Source of the DNA: JAEUIE01 sp046350055
GTDB lineage: Bacteria; Planctomycetota; Planctomycetia; Gemmatales; HRBIN36
Assembly: GCA_046350055.1 (NCBI GenBank)
Contig: JAXMBC010000001.1
Location: forward strand, 1,426,001-1,490,000
DNA: 64,000 nucleotides
Direction: 5' to 3'
The position numbers were made by a program, and so were the translations under genes. The notes below the pieces were generated by a model that saw only the letters and a list, made by a program, of their open reading frames with translations, was not told where the DNA came from and did no database searches. The first letter of the stretch is position 1; each line of letters begins with the position of its first letter. Positions 44,943-53,737 of the stretch are shown here, one piece after another.

Positions 44943-44978
44943 ATGAATCTCAGGAATCGTTATACCGTAGCAAGGCAG

Positions 44979-46298
44979 TTACTTTGCCAGACTGACACAG
45001 ACGATTTCCTTGTCATTGCGGGCGAAGCAGCATTTGTCGGCGAAGGCAGGATGACTCCAGACCACATCTCGCCCGAAGCATTCGTTGGTAGGCTCCAGAA
45101 TTTTTGTCCGACTCAGCTCTTCGTAGCCAGCAACGGAGATCCTGGCAATAATCAGATGACCGGTCTCGCTGAAGAGGAAGAACTTGTCACCATTCTTGAC
45201 AAGGAACGCCGTGCCAGAGTTTTGAGGCCGGGCGCCTTCCTTCTTGCCAGTGACAGGAAGCATTGTTTCCCACACACGCTTGCCTGTCTTGAGTTCCACG
45301 CAGCGAAGTTGTCCCTGCTGATCGACCCCATAGATATGTTCATCTTCTATGATGGGCGTGCTGTTGACCGGACAGACGGACATGGATCGATCACCCTTCC
45401 AGAGTACCTTGGCGGAAGGCGTGGAACCAGTGACTTCCAGGCAGGCAGAGACAAACCCGATGCCACCGGCGAAGAGATGATTGCCAGCAACACGCGGGCT
45501 CATGATCGACATGGCATACTGTGGTGCGAGGGGTTCCGACCAGTAGACCTTGCCTGTTTCCGGGTCGAGGCTGGTGAGTTTCTCTGCATTCCAGTGGATG
45601 AGCTGTCGTGTTCCACCGATGGTGTGGATCACCGGTGGACAGTAACCTTGTTCCTTGGCTGAGACAGCTTTCCAGAGTTCCTGGCCCGTCTTGCGATTGA
45701 ATGCAACCAGGATGCTGCCTTCGCCACCCACACCACAGATGACTTTGTCACCATCGATCAACGGGTGGCTGCAGAAGCCCCACATCGGCGAATTCGTCTT
45801 GTATTCCGTCTTGAGTTCCTTGGCCCAGAGGCGTGAACCTGTCTCAGTGTCGATGCAGGCGAGATGACCCTCCGCGCCGAGGATATAGACGTGACCTTCG
45901 TGAACAGTGGGCGTACAGCGTGGCCCGGAACCATACGAGATCTCATAGGGAGCTGCGTACTGGTACTCCCAGAGCTTATCTCCGGTTTTGGCATCGAGAC
46001 AGAGCAGGCGTTCCTTGCCATTGAACTTGGGACGGGTGCCAGGGTTGTTATTCAGCTTGCCTTCACCGCGCTGGTAATCAAACACGAAGACTTTGCCATT
46101 CGCCACGGCCGGCCCGGCGTAGCCACCCTGAAGCGGTTTCCGCCAGAGTACTTTCGCACCGTCGGCTGGAAACTGGTCGATGGTGCCTGTCTCGTTCCAG
46201 CGACCATCGCGGTTTTTGCCCATCCACTGGGGCCAGTCTTCGGCATGGAGAACGCCTGCGACAGACAGGGCCAGCAGGAGGAGACTCAAACGAAGCAT
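44979..46298 (-). CDS. Secreted PQQ-type beta-propeller protein
   Basis: 439 residues with a signal peptide (MLRLSLLLLALSVAGVLHA). The mature start EDWPQWMGKNRDGRWNETGTID and blades such as LLCLDAKTGDKLWEYQYAAP, LACIDTETGSRLWAKELKTE, LVAFNRKTGQELWKAV, LTSLDPETGKVYWSEPL and LRCVELKTGKRVWETMLPV show the Trp-docking repeats of the family. It is a paralog of the protein at 4635 (WPQWRGPTRDGL). Catalytic residues for a quinoprotein dehydrogenase are not evident. It is expressed alone. Confidence 0.84.
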   Translation of the reverse strand: MLRLSLLLLALSVAGVLHAEDWPQWMGKNRDGRWNETGTIDQFPADGAKVLWRKPLQGGYAGPAVANGKVFVFDYQRGEGKLNNNPGTRPKFNGKERLLCLDAKTGDKLWEYQYAAPYEISYGSGPRCTPTVHEGHVYILGAEGHLACIDTETGSRLWAKELKTEYKTNSPMWGFCSHPLIDGDKVICGVGGEGSILVAFNRKTGQELWKAVSAKEQGYCPPVIHTIGGTRQLIHWNAEKLTSLDPETGKVYWSEPLAPQYAMSIMSPRVAGNHLFAGGIGFVSACLEVTGSTPSAKVLWKGDRSMSVCPVNSTPIIEDEHIYGVDQQGQLRCVELKTGKRVWETMLPVTGKKEGARPQNSGTAFLVKNGDKFFLFSETGHLIIARISVAGYEELSRTKILEPTNECFGRDVVWSHPAFADKCCFARNDKEIVCVSLAK

Positions 46299-46379
46299 GA
46301 GAGAACCTCACATGACATGAAAACAGTGAGGTGATTATAGACAGCTGCCATGGAGAAAGGATGAGACCTCTCAACGAAA

Positions 46380-46409
46380 CTACCCCGCAACCTTGCGATG
46401 GCGGGGTAG
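46380..46409 (-). terminator. Hairpin after the porin gene
   Basis: CTACCCCGC (46380-46388) and GCGGGGTAG (46401-46409) form a perfect 9-base stem with a 12-base loop, 28 bases downstream of the porin stop. The T-run is weak (GTTTCGTTG on the minus strand). Confidence 0.55.
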
Positions 46410-46437
46410 GGCGTTGGATCAACTCGACCTGTACGGC

Positions 46438-47772
46438 TTACCAGAGGAAGGTAACGTGCAGGTTGGCTCCATCGATGGCCAGGTTGACGTGCCGGGCAGA
46501 CCGGGGATTGGTCGTCTGTTCGGTATAGGTCGAACCAGCTTCGAAGAGGTAATTGAAGTCATAGCCGCCACCGAGCATCACGCGGCCACCGAAGAGGCTG
46601 ACATCCATACCGATGCCGAGTTCGAGCACAGGCATGATTTCTTCGCGGCTGTAGCTGGCAACGTTACTGGAGAAGCTGCCGTCCGCTGCGTTAAAGGCGG
46701 TGGTAGCCTGTTCCAGACGATCCGCAAAGAGGATCGTGGTGTATGCCTTGGCGTAGAAGGTGACGGGGTTGAGCGGATAGACTCGCGACTCGATACCCAC
46801 GCGAGGGCCAGCACCCTGGAGACGGGAGTAGAGAGCCTGAGAATTGGTGCTGCCATCACCACGGTCGATGAAGGTGTTGTAGTTCTGTTCGAGCTTGCTG
46901 ATGCGGAGACCAGCAGAGAAGATCAGGTCTAGACATGGGGCAGGGCTGATGACTGCACCACCCATCACATCCAGGTTGGTCCAGTTGATATCAAAGTAGC
47001 GGTCGAGGAACCCGAAAGCAGGAACATCGCCACCACCAGCACCGCTACCCAGAGGCCCTGGCCCGATATATTCGATCGAGAAGTTGGGGTCGTTGCCATC
47101 GTTGACGATGCGATTATTGTTCACCGTGTCGGTGTACTTCCGGTAGGTGATCATGCCGAACCAGCCATCGGCAGTCAGGTAACCGCCACCAATGTACCAG
47201 CCAATGCCGGTGGTGCGGTCATAGTCTTCCTGAACACCGGTGGTGACGTCACCGAAGCCGCCATTATCCACAAAGGTGCGAGTGAGCACGCTGGGATCGC
47301 TGCGGCGAGCGCGGTACCAGTTCATACCAGTATCAAACAGGACGCCACATGGTCCCTTGGCATGAATCGTGGTGCCACAGGGCTCGACGCCTACAGGGCA
47401 TCCTGCCACGAAGTTCTGAGCTGTGGGAGAGAGGTAGCTGCCCTGAGCCTGGGCCTGGTCACCCATCGGTGCCATGCCAGTGTACATCATGCTACCTTCG
47501 GGCTTGGGCATGCCACTGAGATCAGGCACACCAGAGCCGACCATACCGCGGCTGCCACCCATGTCAGAAAGTGACACGCGAGCTGGTTTGTTAACAGTGC
47601 TGCCGCCAGTCACAGAGACCGGTGCACTGGTGAGCGCGCCGGGAGGCAAGGCAGGCACGCCTTGATCCCCACCAGGAGCTGCTGGAGGAACCGGTAAGGT
47701 GCCTTGGGCGAAGCCAAGGGCCGGCCAGCAGCCTAGCGCCCCGGCAAGCAAGAGCGTTTTCCATCGAGCCAT
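46438..47772 (-). CDS. Outer-membrane beta-barrel protein
   Basis: 444 residues with a signal peptide (MARWKTLLLAGALGCWPALGFAQ). A Pro/Gly-rich N-terminal part is followed by a barrel: alternating aromatic strands (DINWTNLDVMGGAVISPAPCLDLIFSAGLRISKLEQNYN, GPRVGIESRVYPLNPVTFYAKAYTTILFADR, VLELGIGMDVSLFGGRVMLGGGYDFNYLFEAG) ending in HVTFLW, with a terminal aromatic as in barrel proteins. It resembles the Lpg1974/Legionella MOMP group more than classical porins. A general pore is the likely role. The family call is moderate. Confidence 0.7.
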   Translation of the reverse strand: MARWKTLLLAGALGCWPALGFAQGTLPVPPAAPGGDQGVPALPPGALTSAPVSVTGGSTVNKPARVSLSDMGGSRGMVGSGVPDLSGMPKPEGSMMYTGMAPMGDQAQAQGSYLSPTAQNFVAGCPVGVEPCGTTIHAKGPCGVLFDTGMNWYRARRSDPSVLTRTFVDNGGFGDVTTGVQEDYDRTTGIGWYIGGGYLTADGWFGMITYRKYTDTVNNNRIVNDGNDPNFSIEYIGPGPLGSGAGGGDVPAFGFLDRYFDINWTNLDVMGGAVISPAPCLDLIFSAGLRISKLEQNYNTFIDRGDGSTNSQALYSRLQGAGPRVGIESRVYPLNPVTFYAKAYTTILFADRLEQATTAFNAADGSFSSNVASYSREEIMPVLELGIGMDVSLFGGRVMLGGGYDFNYLFEAGSTYTEQTTNPRSARHVNLAIDGANLHVTFLW

Positions 47773-48122
47773 TGCCGTCGTCTCCTTGGGCCGCCTCCGG
47801 GCAAGAGTCTGTTGCCAGTCTCCAGCGCATCAGTGCGAGCCGTAATCCCCTAATGGTGCGGTCTGCCGCCTGCGGCCTTCCCCGGGCCAACTCCCCCAGC
47901 GGCAACTGTCGCGTCGATACCAACGCCACTATGGTTTCAATCCACTTTATCGTCAGTGCCTGCAGCAACCTTGAACCTTTCCTGCATGGAAAAGCAGGTA
48001 AAGCCGGTATTCTTGACGCAGCTTGACACATTCTTCCTGTCAAGATGGGTCAAGTTGCGACGTATCTTGCTGAAGGGTAAGCACTTAGAACATGTGACTT
48101 TGGGGAAGCAGGAGAGACACAG
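47773..48122. other. Intergenic region of 350 bases
   Basis: No gene is supported. It must carry the porin promoter (minus strand). CTTGACA (48022-48028) and TGTCAAG (48038-48044) form an inverted repeat with a 9-base gap, next to a direct repeat of CTTGAC at 48012-48017; such a layout fits an operator, but no regulator is assigned. Confidence 0.3.
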
Positions 48123-49226
48123 CTATTTCTGGTTACTTACTAATTCCACTTCGACAAAGCGCGGCCAGTACAGACGGGCATCACCGGCCATGTACCAGAA
48201 GTCCGTTGCATTGGCGACATAACTGATGATGAGAGTGTTACCTTGACTCAGTGCCTGATGGGCTTTGGCAGCATAACAGAACACGCGGCGATCCCATCCG
48301 GTTTCAGGACAGCGAAACAACGTCACAGGCTCAGACCAGGGCCCCCACGGCTGGCTGGCGACCCGCCCGCGAATCTCGTTCGACATGCCACCTCGTGTAT
48401 AAACCAGCACGTATTGTTTGCGTGCAGGCAGCCACACGACGGACGCCTCGCTCGCCATTTCATCGGCCAGTGCTTCACAGCGTTCTGGCTGGCGATGCCA
48501 GTTGCCCTGACCGTAGAATTCCCAGGTACCGGGATCGGTTGCTGTCGCCAGCCTCGCTCGAGCCAGGATGAGATGTCGTTTCGTCCCCACGGCAACCGGT
48601 GTGTCCTCAGTCCCATAAATGTAGAGGTACTCGCCTGAAGTCAGCAGTGCCGCACCAAAGGTGCGCTCGCGCTTGCTGGAGTACAGTGCGTGTGGCAGCC
48701 TGGTCTGAGTCACTCTCCAGGTGAGAGGATCGTCATGGGGATTTTCAACCAGGCCCAGCCACATGCCAATGCCACGGAAACCGAACACGCTCTTGTCATC
48801 GGTCTTTTCCAGTTGCGGAAGAAAGAGCAGCAACTTGTCCTGGACCTGTGCTCCGGCAAAGAGCCAGTACCAGCCTCGTCCATCGACGGGTGTAACGATG
48901 GCCTGTGGTTGACCTTGTGCATTGCGACGGATGAAAAAGACCGGTCTGGCTTTCGGGTCATCCTGAAGTGCTACCGTGTTGTTCACGATGGTGGCGTTGA
49001 CGTGTTTGTACTTCTGAATGTCGCCTACCCATGTATCGCTGAAAAGCCAGAGCAGCTTCTTGTTGCTGAGCTGAACCGAGTAGACACCATCGCCACCTGT
49101 CCAGCCGCTGGTTTGCTGGAAGAGTTGATCGAGATCAGGCCGGGACTGGGCGGATTTTACCCGTAACGATGTATCCGGCTTAGCAGGTTGAAACAGCAGC
49201 AACAGCACTATACACGTGCAGATCAT
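48123..49226 (-). CDS. Secreted five-bladed-propeller-like protein
   Basis: 367 residues with a short signal (MICTCIVLLLLFQPAK). The pattern TGGDGVYSVQLSNKKLLWLFSDTWVGD near the start and later GRGWYWLFAGAQVQDKLLLFL, AALLTSGEYLYIYG and QYVLVYTRGGMSNEIRGRVASQPWGPWSEPVTLF resemble DUF4185/glycoside-hydrolase-like propellers with a repeated W-L-F-D-T motif. A sugar-related activity is plausible but no catalytic residues can be assigned. AGGATG precedes the ATG. It stands alone. Confidence 0.6.
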   Translation of the reverse strand: MICTCIVLLLLFQPAKPDTSLRVKSAQSRPDLDQLFQQTSGWTGGDGVYSVQLSNKKLLWLFSDTWVGDIQKYKHVNATIVNNTVALQDDPKARPVFFIRRNAQGQPQAIVTPVDGRGWYWLFAGAQVQDKLLLFLPQLEKTDDKSVFGFRGIGMWLGLVENPHDDPLTWRVTQTRLPHALYSSKRERTFGAALLTSGEYLYIYGTEDTPVAVGTKRHLILARARLATATDPGTWEFYGQGNWHRQPERCEALADEMASEASVVWLPARKQYVLVYTRGGMSNEIRGRVASQPWGPWSEPVTLFRCPETGWDRRVFCYAAKAHQALSQGNTLIISYVANATDFWYMAGDARLYWPRFVEVELVSNQK

Positions 49227-49405
49227 CCTGACATGCTAACAGATTTACTCAGTTTGGGTGGAATACAACCTTAAGCTTAGATGAAGCTGGAAATGGCCTA
49301 TTTTGAGCTTTCTCCTTTATTTCTCATCAAAACGACGTGACGAAGAACCTCAATTGGCGTTTACTGGTGGTGTACACATCTTTCACACTCTCCGTGGAGT
49401 ACATC

Positions 49406-50095
49406 ATGAAACTGCGTTGTGCCTTGTGTTCCCTGTTGTGTGCTGGCTTGCTGGCCAGCGTGGCGTTTGCTCAGCCCCCCGGCGGCGGCCGTGGCATGGG
49501 TGGTATGGGCGGCGGACTCACCGGCCTGGTGAAGTCCAAGGATGTGGTCGCTGATGTGAAGCTCAGCGATGAGCAGGTCAAGAAGCTCGAAGACCTGGAA
49601 AAGAAAATGGGCGACAAGCGTCGCGAAGCCATGCAGAATGCACAGGGTGATCGCGAAGCCATGCGCGAAGCCATGCAGGAAATCGCAAAGGAAACCGACA
49701 AGGGTCTCAGCGAAATCGTCAATGCTGATCAGCTGAAGCGTCTCAAGCAACTGCAACTCCAGTCCACCGTCAAGAATGGTGGTCTGATGATGGCACTTGG
49801 CAATCCTGATGTCACCAAGGCCATGAACTTCAACGAAGAGCAGAAGGAACAACTGCAGGGCTTCCGCGAAGACATGCAGAACACCATGCGGGAAATGTTC
49901 CAGGGTGGCGGCGGTGGTGACCGCGAAGAAATGGCCAAGAAGATGCAGGAATTCCGCGCCAGCATGGATAAGAAAGTGGCCAAGATGCTGACTGAAGAAC
50001 AGAACAAGAAGCTGAAGGAACTCCAGGGTGAAGAGTTCAAGGGCAAGTTCCCTGCTCCTGCCATGGCTGGCCGTCGTCCCGGCAAGAATGGCTAA
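49406..50095 (+). CDS. Secreted helical protein, relative of 10457 gene product
   Basis: 229 residues from ATG 49406; the open frame begins at GTG 49337, but GTGGAG before 49406 and a signal peptide starting there (MKLRCALCSLLCAGLLASVAFAQ) settle it. A Gly/Met-rich stretch (GGGRGMGGMGGGL) follows, then two copies of a helical unit: VKLSDEQVKKLEDLEKK and MNFNEEQKEQLQGFREDM, with NADQLKRLKQLQLQ and MLTEEQNKKLKELQGEEF. The same motifs occur at 10457. LTxEQ repeats recall Spy/CpxP-type chaperones, but the link is only suggestive. A hairpin follows. Confidence 0.78.
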   Translation: MKLRCALCSLLCAGLLASVAFAQPPGGGRGMGGMGGGLTGLVKSKDVVADVKLSDEQVKKLEDLEKKMGDKRREAMQNAQGDREAMREAMQEIAKETDKGLSEIVNADQLKRLKQLQLQSTVKNGGLMMALGNPDVTKAMNFNEEQKEQLQGFREDMQNTMREMFQGGGGGDREEMAKKMQEFRASMDKKVAKMLTEEQNKKLKELQGEEFKGKFPAPAMAGRRPGKNG

Positions 50096-50114
50096 GCGTA
50101 CGTCTGTCCCCCTC

Positions 50115-50141
50115 AACAAGCCGAGCAATGCTCGGCTTGTT
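50115..50141 (+). terminator. Intrinsic terminator
   Basis: AACAAGCCGAG (50115-50125) and CTCGGCTTGTT (50131-50141) form a perfect 11-base stem with the loop CAATG, followed by GCTTTCT. Lies 19 bases after the secreted helical gene; mfd ends six bases further on the other strand. Confidence 0.78.
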
Positions 50142-50146
50142 GCTTT

Positions 50147-53100
50147 CTATCCCTCGAGCAGCTTCTTCAGACAAGAGTACATTCCATCAACAGTGCGTTC
50201 CTCTTCCAGATGCAACCGATAATATGCCGTGCGATCATCGACTACCCGTAACCGGTTGCCTGCAATGGGTGACATGTTGGGGATGGGAGGAACTGGGCCA
50301 CTACCTGCTGCCAGCTTGTCGATCTTGTTCCGCTGGCGATACTCCAGCACCAGGTCGCGGTGCTCCAGTCGTATGAGGGAGATGCCCCACTTGCTGGCAA
50401 GCAAACGCAGTTCCTGCATTTTGATCAGGTTCTCAACTGCTTCAGGCAGTGCGCCATACCGGTCTGCCAGCTCTGCTGCAAAGTCGCTTAAGCGATCCAG
50501 TGTCTTGACCCGTCCCAGGCGGCGGTAGACTTCGATCTTGGCTTTCTGTCCTTCCACGTAGCTCGCGGGCAGGAAAGCGGGCCAGGGCATCTCGATGGAC
50601 ACATCGATGGCCTGCCGAACGGGCTGCTTCTTCGCCCGCCGCACCGCTTCCTCCAGCAACTGACAGTACAGTTCATAGCCAACAGTGGCGATGTGCCCCG
50701 ACTGCTCAGCACCGAGGATGTTGCCCGCACCACGGATTTCCAGATCACGCAGGGCAATTTTGAACCCCGCCCCCAGTTCACGGAACTCTTCAATCGCCTT
50801 GAGCCGCTTGGCAGCTACATCGCTGAGCTTCTTGTTCGGATCCAGCAGAAGATAGCAATACGCCCGGTGCTTGTATCGCCCCACACGGCCACGCAGTTGA
50901 TGCAGATCAGCCAGGCCGTAGTTCTCTGCTTCATCGATGAAGATGGTATTGGTGTTCGGGATATCCAAGCCACTCTCGATGATGGTAGTCGCCAGCAGGA
51001 TGTCCGCTTCATGCTTCACGAAGCGGATCATCACATCTTCGAGATCATGGCCGTGCATTTGCCCGTGGCCCACCAGGATACGAGCCTCAGGCACGATCTG
51101 CTGCAGGCGATGGGCGACTCCTTCGATGTCGTGCACCCGGTTGTGGACGAAGTAGATCTGCCCTTCACGGGCCAGTTCACGGCGAATGGCGTGACGCACC
51201 AGTTCCGGATCGAACCGGCAGATGCGGGTCTCAATCGGCATGCGGCCCTGCGGAGGCGTCTCCAGGTTGGAGATATCGCGTATACCCAGCAGCGACATGT
51301 GCAGGGTGCGCGGGATCGGCGTAGCAGTCATGGTCAGCACATGCACCTGCGAACGAAGCTTCTTCAGCTTTTCCTTGTGCTCGACCCCAAAGCGTTGCTC
51401 TTCGTCAATGATGACAAGGCCCAGGTCGCTGAACTTCACATCGTTACTCAGCAGGCGATGCGTGCCCACTGCAATATCGAGCGTGCCTTCGTTGAGTTGT
51501 CTGACGATTTCTTTCGCCTCCGAAGGACGACGAAATCGACTGAGGCACGCCACCTTGAATGGAAACGCTGCCAGGCGGCTGGCGAATGTACGGTAGTGCT
51601 GTTCTGCCAGAACGGTGGTGGGCACCAGGATAGCTACCTGTTTGCCACCATCGACTGCCTTGAAAGCCGCCCGCAGCGCAACTTCGGTTTTGCCATAGCC
51701 CACATCGCCACAGAGCAGGCGATCCATGGGGTGCGGATGTTCCAGGTCTTTCTTCACTTCGGTGATGGCGCTAGCCTGGTCAGGCGTCTCCTCATAAGGG
51801 AAGGCAGTCTCGAACTCCTGCATCCACACCGAATCTGGCGGATAGGAGAAGCCCGGCAACGTGGCCCGCTGGGCTTGCAAGTCTACCATCTCCGCTGCCA
51901 GATCAAGGACCGCTTCACGGACCTTCTCTTTCCGTTTAGCCCAACTGCTGGTGCCTAGCTTGGAGAGCTCCGGGGCGATCTTGCCCCCGCCCACATACTT
52001 CTGAACAAGGTCAATCTTGTCGGTGGGAACGTAGAGGCGTGTGCCTGCAGCGAACTCCAGCAGCATGTGCTCGCTGAGTTGACCCTTGGTGTCAAGCACC
52101 TGCAAGCCGAGGAAGCGGGCGATGCCATGGTTGACGTGGACGACCAGATCGCCTTCGGCAAGATCGAGAAAGCTCTCAATGGCTCGGGTTTCATACTTGC
52201 GGATGGACAGCCGCCGGGACGTTGGTGTTGCCTCGCGGCGAAAGAGTTCCTGCGCCCCGATGATGGTCAACTCGAGCGCTACCAGCCGGAAGCCTGCTTT
52301 CACATGCCCGGGGAGCAGAATAGTCCTGAGTGCTGAGTCCTGAGGTGAAACAGTGGGAGGGCGAGCCGCCGATCGGGCGGCTACTGGAGCATCTGCTTTG
52401 GAACTCTCACCCTTCGCTTTCCCCCCTCGCTTGCGCTTCGGGCTGACTGTAACATCTTGCGGCACGGACTCAGTGCTTGATGGCGCTGCCAATAGTTCAC
52501 TCAGTCGTTGTTGCTCACCCTTACTCGGGCAGGCAATCACTACTTGACCTGTGAGTGATCGCAACTCCTCCGCTACCCTGGCCGCTTCGCCACTGAAGCG
52601 CTCCACTGATTCCACTTGCAGGTGGCATGTCGCTTCTGAAGACATGGCAGGCAAGGTCGTCAAATAGACACTGGGCTTCGACAGCAAATGCCTGAACGTG
52701 GCATCAATGCCAAACAAGCCTCGTGGGTCATCGACCCGTTCGAGAAACAGCTTGGCTTGCTCCCGCAGGTCGGCTGGCTCGACCAGTACTACGACGGTGC
52801 CTGTCGGCAGGAACTGGGTGAAGGGCACCGTGTCGTTCAATCCCTGTTGGGTGAACACGGTGACGTTGATGCGGTCGATGGGCTCCTGCGACCGCTGGGT
52901 CTCGGGGGCAAACCGGCGGATGCTGTCGATCACATCGCCAAAGAACTCGAGGCGAAACGGACTGTCTGCGTCCGCAGGATACACATCCAGAATGCCTCCC
53001 CGTCGGCTGAACTCTCCCGGAAGTTCCACTACCTCGGTACGTGTGTACCCACCTTCCACAAGCCAGGTGATGAGGGCATCCAGCCGCACTTCGTCATCCT

Positions 53101-53581
53101 TGATCAACTCGCGCGACTGGGCCGCCAAGGCTGCCGGGCTAGGTACCGGCTGCATCATGGAGACCATCGATGTCAGAAACAGTCCTGAGTGCTGAGTCCT
53201 GAGTGCTGAGTCCTGAGCGCTGAGTGAAGGCAAGGGCTCTGTGTTTGTTGCAACAGTGCTGACAGCTATTAACTGCTTAAGCACCCGCAGCCGTTGCCCC
53301 GGCTCATCTCGATCAGGCACCTGCGTGGGACGGTAGCCCAGGAATGTTTCCAGATCATCGGCCCAGGTATCGAGGTCACCGGGATGGGGCAGCACCACCA
53401 GTGTGGAATACGATTGTGCAATAGTCGCTGCTGCCAGCGCTGCGGAGGAACCCCAGGCACCGTCGATGGTAGCGGATTCGCCTCGCTGAAGCGCAGCAAG
53501 CACTGCTGCCATTCCGGGGCTATGCCGGAGGAGTTGGGGGCATTCGGTAAACGAGGCAAACGAGGTAGCCATGAACGCCAT
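50147..53581 (-). CDS. mfd: Transcription-repair coupling factor
   Basis: 1144 residues, the normal size. UvrB-like N-terminal domain, RNA-polymerase-interaction domain (DLVVHVNHGIARFLGLQVLD, ~GTRLYVPTDKIDLVQKYVGG), then the translocase: Walker A GDVGYGKTEVALRAAFKA (~residue 620), DEEQRFGVEHKEKLKKL as the DEEQ box, TMTATPIPRTLHMSL, and QLRGRVGRYKHRAYCYLL. A C-terminal TRCF domain closes it. Mfd removes stalled RNA polymerase and recruits UvrA. Two in-frame inserts contain SALRTQHS- and SPKRKRGG-like residues that derive from dispersed DNA repeats (52322-52344, 52424-52444 and 53181-53226); they sit in linkers. Confidence 0.96.
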   Translation of the reverse strand: MAFMATSFASFTECPQLLRHSPGMAAVLAALQRGESATIDGAWGSSAALAAATIAQSYSTLVVLPHPGDLDTWADDLETFLGYRPTQVPDRDEPGQRLRVLKQLIAVSTVATNTEPLPSLSAQDSALRTQHSGLFLTSMVSMMQPVPSPAALAAQSRELIKDDEVRLDALITWLVEGGYTRTEVVELPGEFSRRGGILDVYPADADSPFRLEFFGDVIDSIRRFAPETQRSQEPIDRINVTVFTQQGLNDTVPFTQFLPTGTVVVLVEPADLREQAKLFLERVDDPRGLFGIDATFRHLLSKPSVYLTTLPAMSSEATCHLQVESVERFSGEAARVAEELRSLTGQVVIACPSKGEQQRLSELLAAPSSTESVPQDVTVSPKRKRGGKAKGESSKADAPVAARSAARPPTVSPQDSALRTILLPGHVKAGFRLVALELTIIGAQELFRREATPTSRRLSIRKYETRAIESFLDLAEGDLVVHVNHGIARFLGLQVLDTKGQLSEHMLLEFAAGTRLYVPTDKIDLVQKYVGGGKIAPELSKLGTSSWAKRKEKVREAVLDLAAEMVDLQAQRATLPGFSYPPDSVWMQEFETAFPYEETPDQASAITEVKKDLEHPHPMDRLLCGDVGYGKTEVALRAAFKAVDGGKQVAILVPTTVLAEQHYRTFASRLAAFPFKVACLSRFRRPSEAKEIVRQLNEGTLDIAVGTHRLLSNDVKFSDLGLVIIDEEQRFGVEHKEKLKKLRSQVHVLTMTATPIPRTLHMSLLGIRDISNLETPPQGRMPIETRICRFDPELVRHAIRRELAREGQIYFVHNRVHDIEGVAHRLQQIVPEARILVGHGQMHGHDLEDVMIRFVKHEADILLATTIIESGLDIPNTNTIFIDEAENYGLADLHQLRGRVGRYKHRAYCYLLLDPNKKLSDVAAKRLKAIEEFRELGAGFKIALRDLEIRGAGNILGAEQSGHIATVGYELYCQLLEEAVRRAKKQPVRQAIDVSIEMPWPAFLPASYVEGQKAKIEVYRRLGRVKTLDRLSDFAAELADRYGALPEAVENLIKMQELRLLASKWGISLIRLEHRDLVLEYRQRNKIDKLAAGSGPVPPIPNMSPIAGNRLRVVDDRTAYYRLHLEEERTVDGMYSCLKKLLEG
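52322..52344. repeat. Intragenic heptamer-type repeat in mfd
   Basis: AGTCCTGAG, TGCTGAGTC, CTGAG: the same alternating CTGAGTG/CTGAGTC units as at 53181-53226. On the coding strand it encodes QDSALRT, near residue 415 in an unconserved linker of Mfd. Confidence 0.7.
52424..52444. repeat. Intragenic 21-base repeat-like element in mfd
   Basis: The minus strand reads AGCCCGAAGCGCAAGCGAGG and one more G. It encodes SPKRKRG in a Lys/Arg/Ser-rich linker. From memory, closely related sequences recur many times in planctomycete genomes; that needs a genome-wide count. Confidence 0.5.
53181..53226. repeat. Longer intragenic heptamer array in mfd
   Basis: About six units of CTGAGTG or CTGAGTC (one CTGAGCG) run in tandem. 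On the coding strand they encode LSAQDSALRTQHS near residues 118-133, before the UvrB-like core. It matches the shorter copy at 52322. Confidence 0.75.
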
Positions 53582-53737
53582 GGTGAATCAGGTTCCCATG
53601 TTATAGTGGAAGCACACAGCTTGAGTGAATTGTGAAGATTGGCATCTTCCGGCAAGCGTTTATCATGAAGCTGTAACAGATTTGACGATGATTCCATGCC
53701 GCAAAAGATGAGAATACTGGTGCAGGACAAGTCACTC

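Noticed and set aside
50693..51958. 421-codon open frame on the plus strand
   Set aside because: Antisense to the Mfd translocase core, which carries clear motifs.
53181..53226. Heptamer array considered as CRISPR or VNTR outside a gene
   Set aside because: There are no spacers and the array is in frame inside mfd, so it was recorded as an intragenic repeat.
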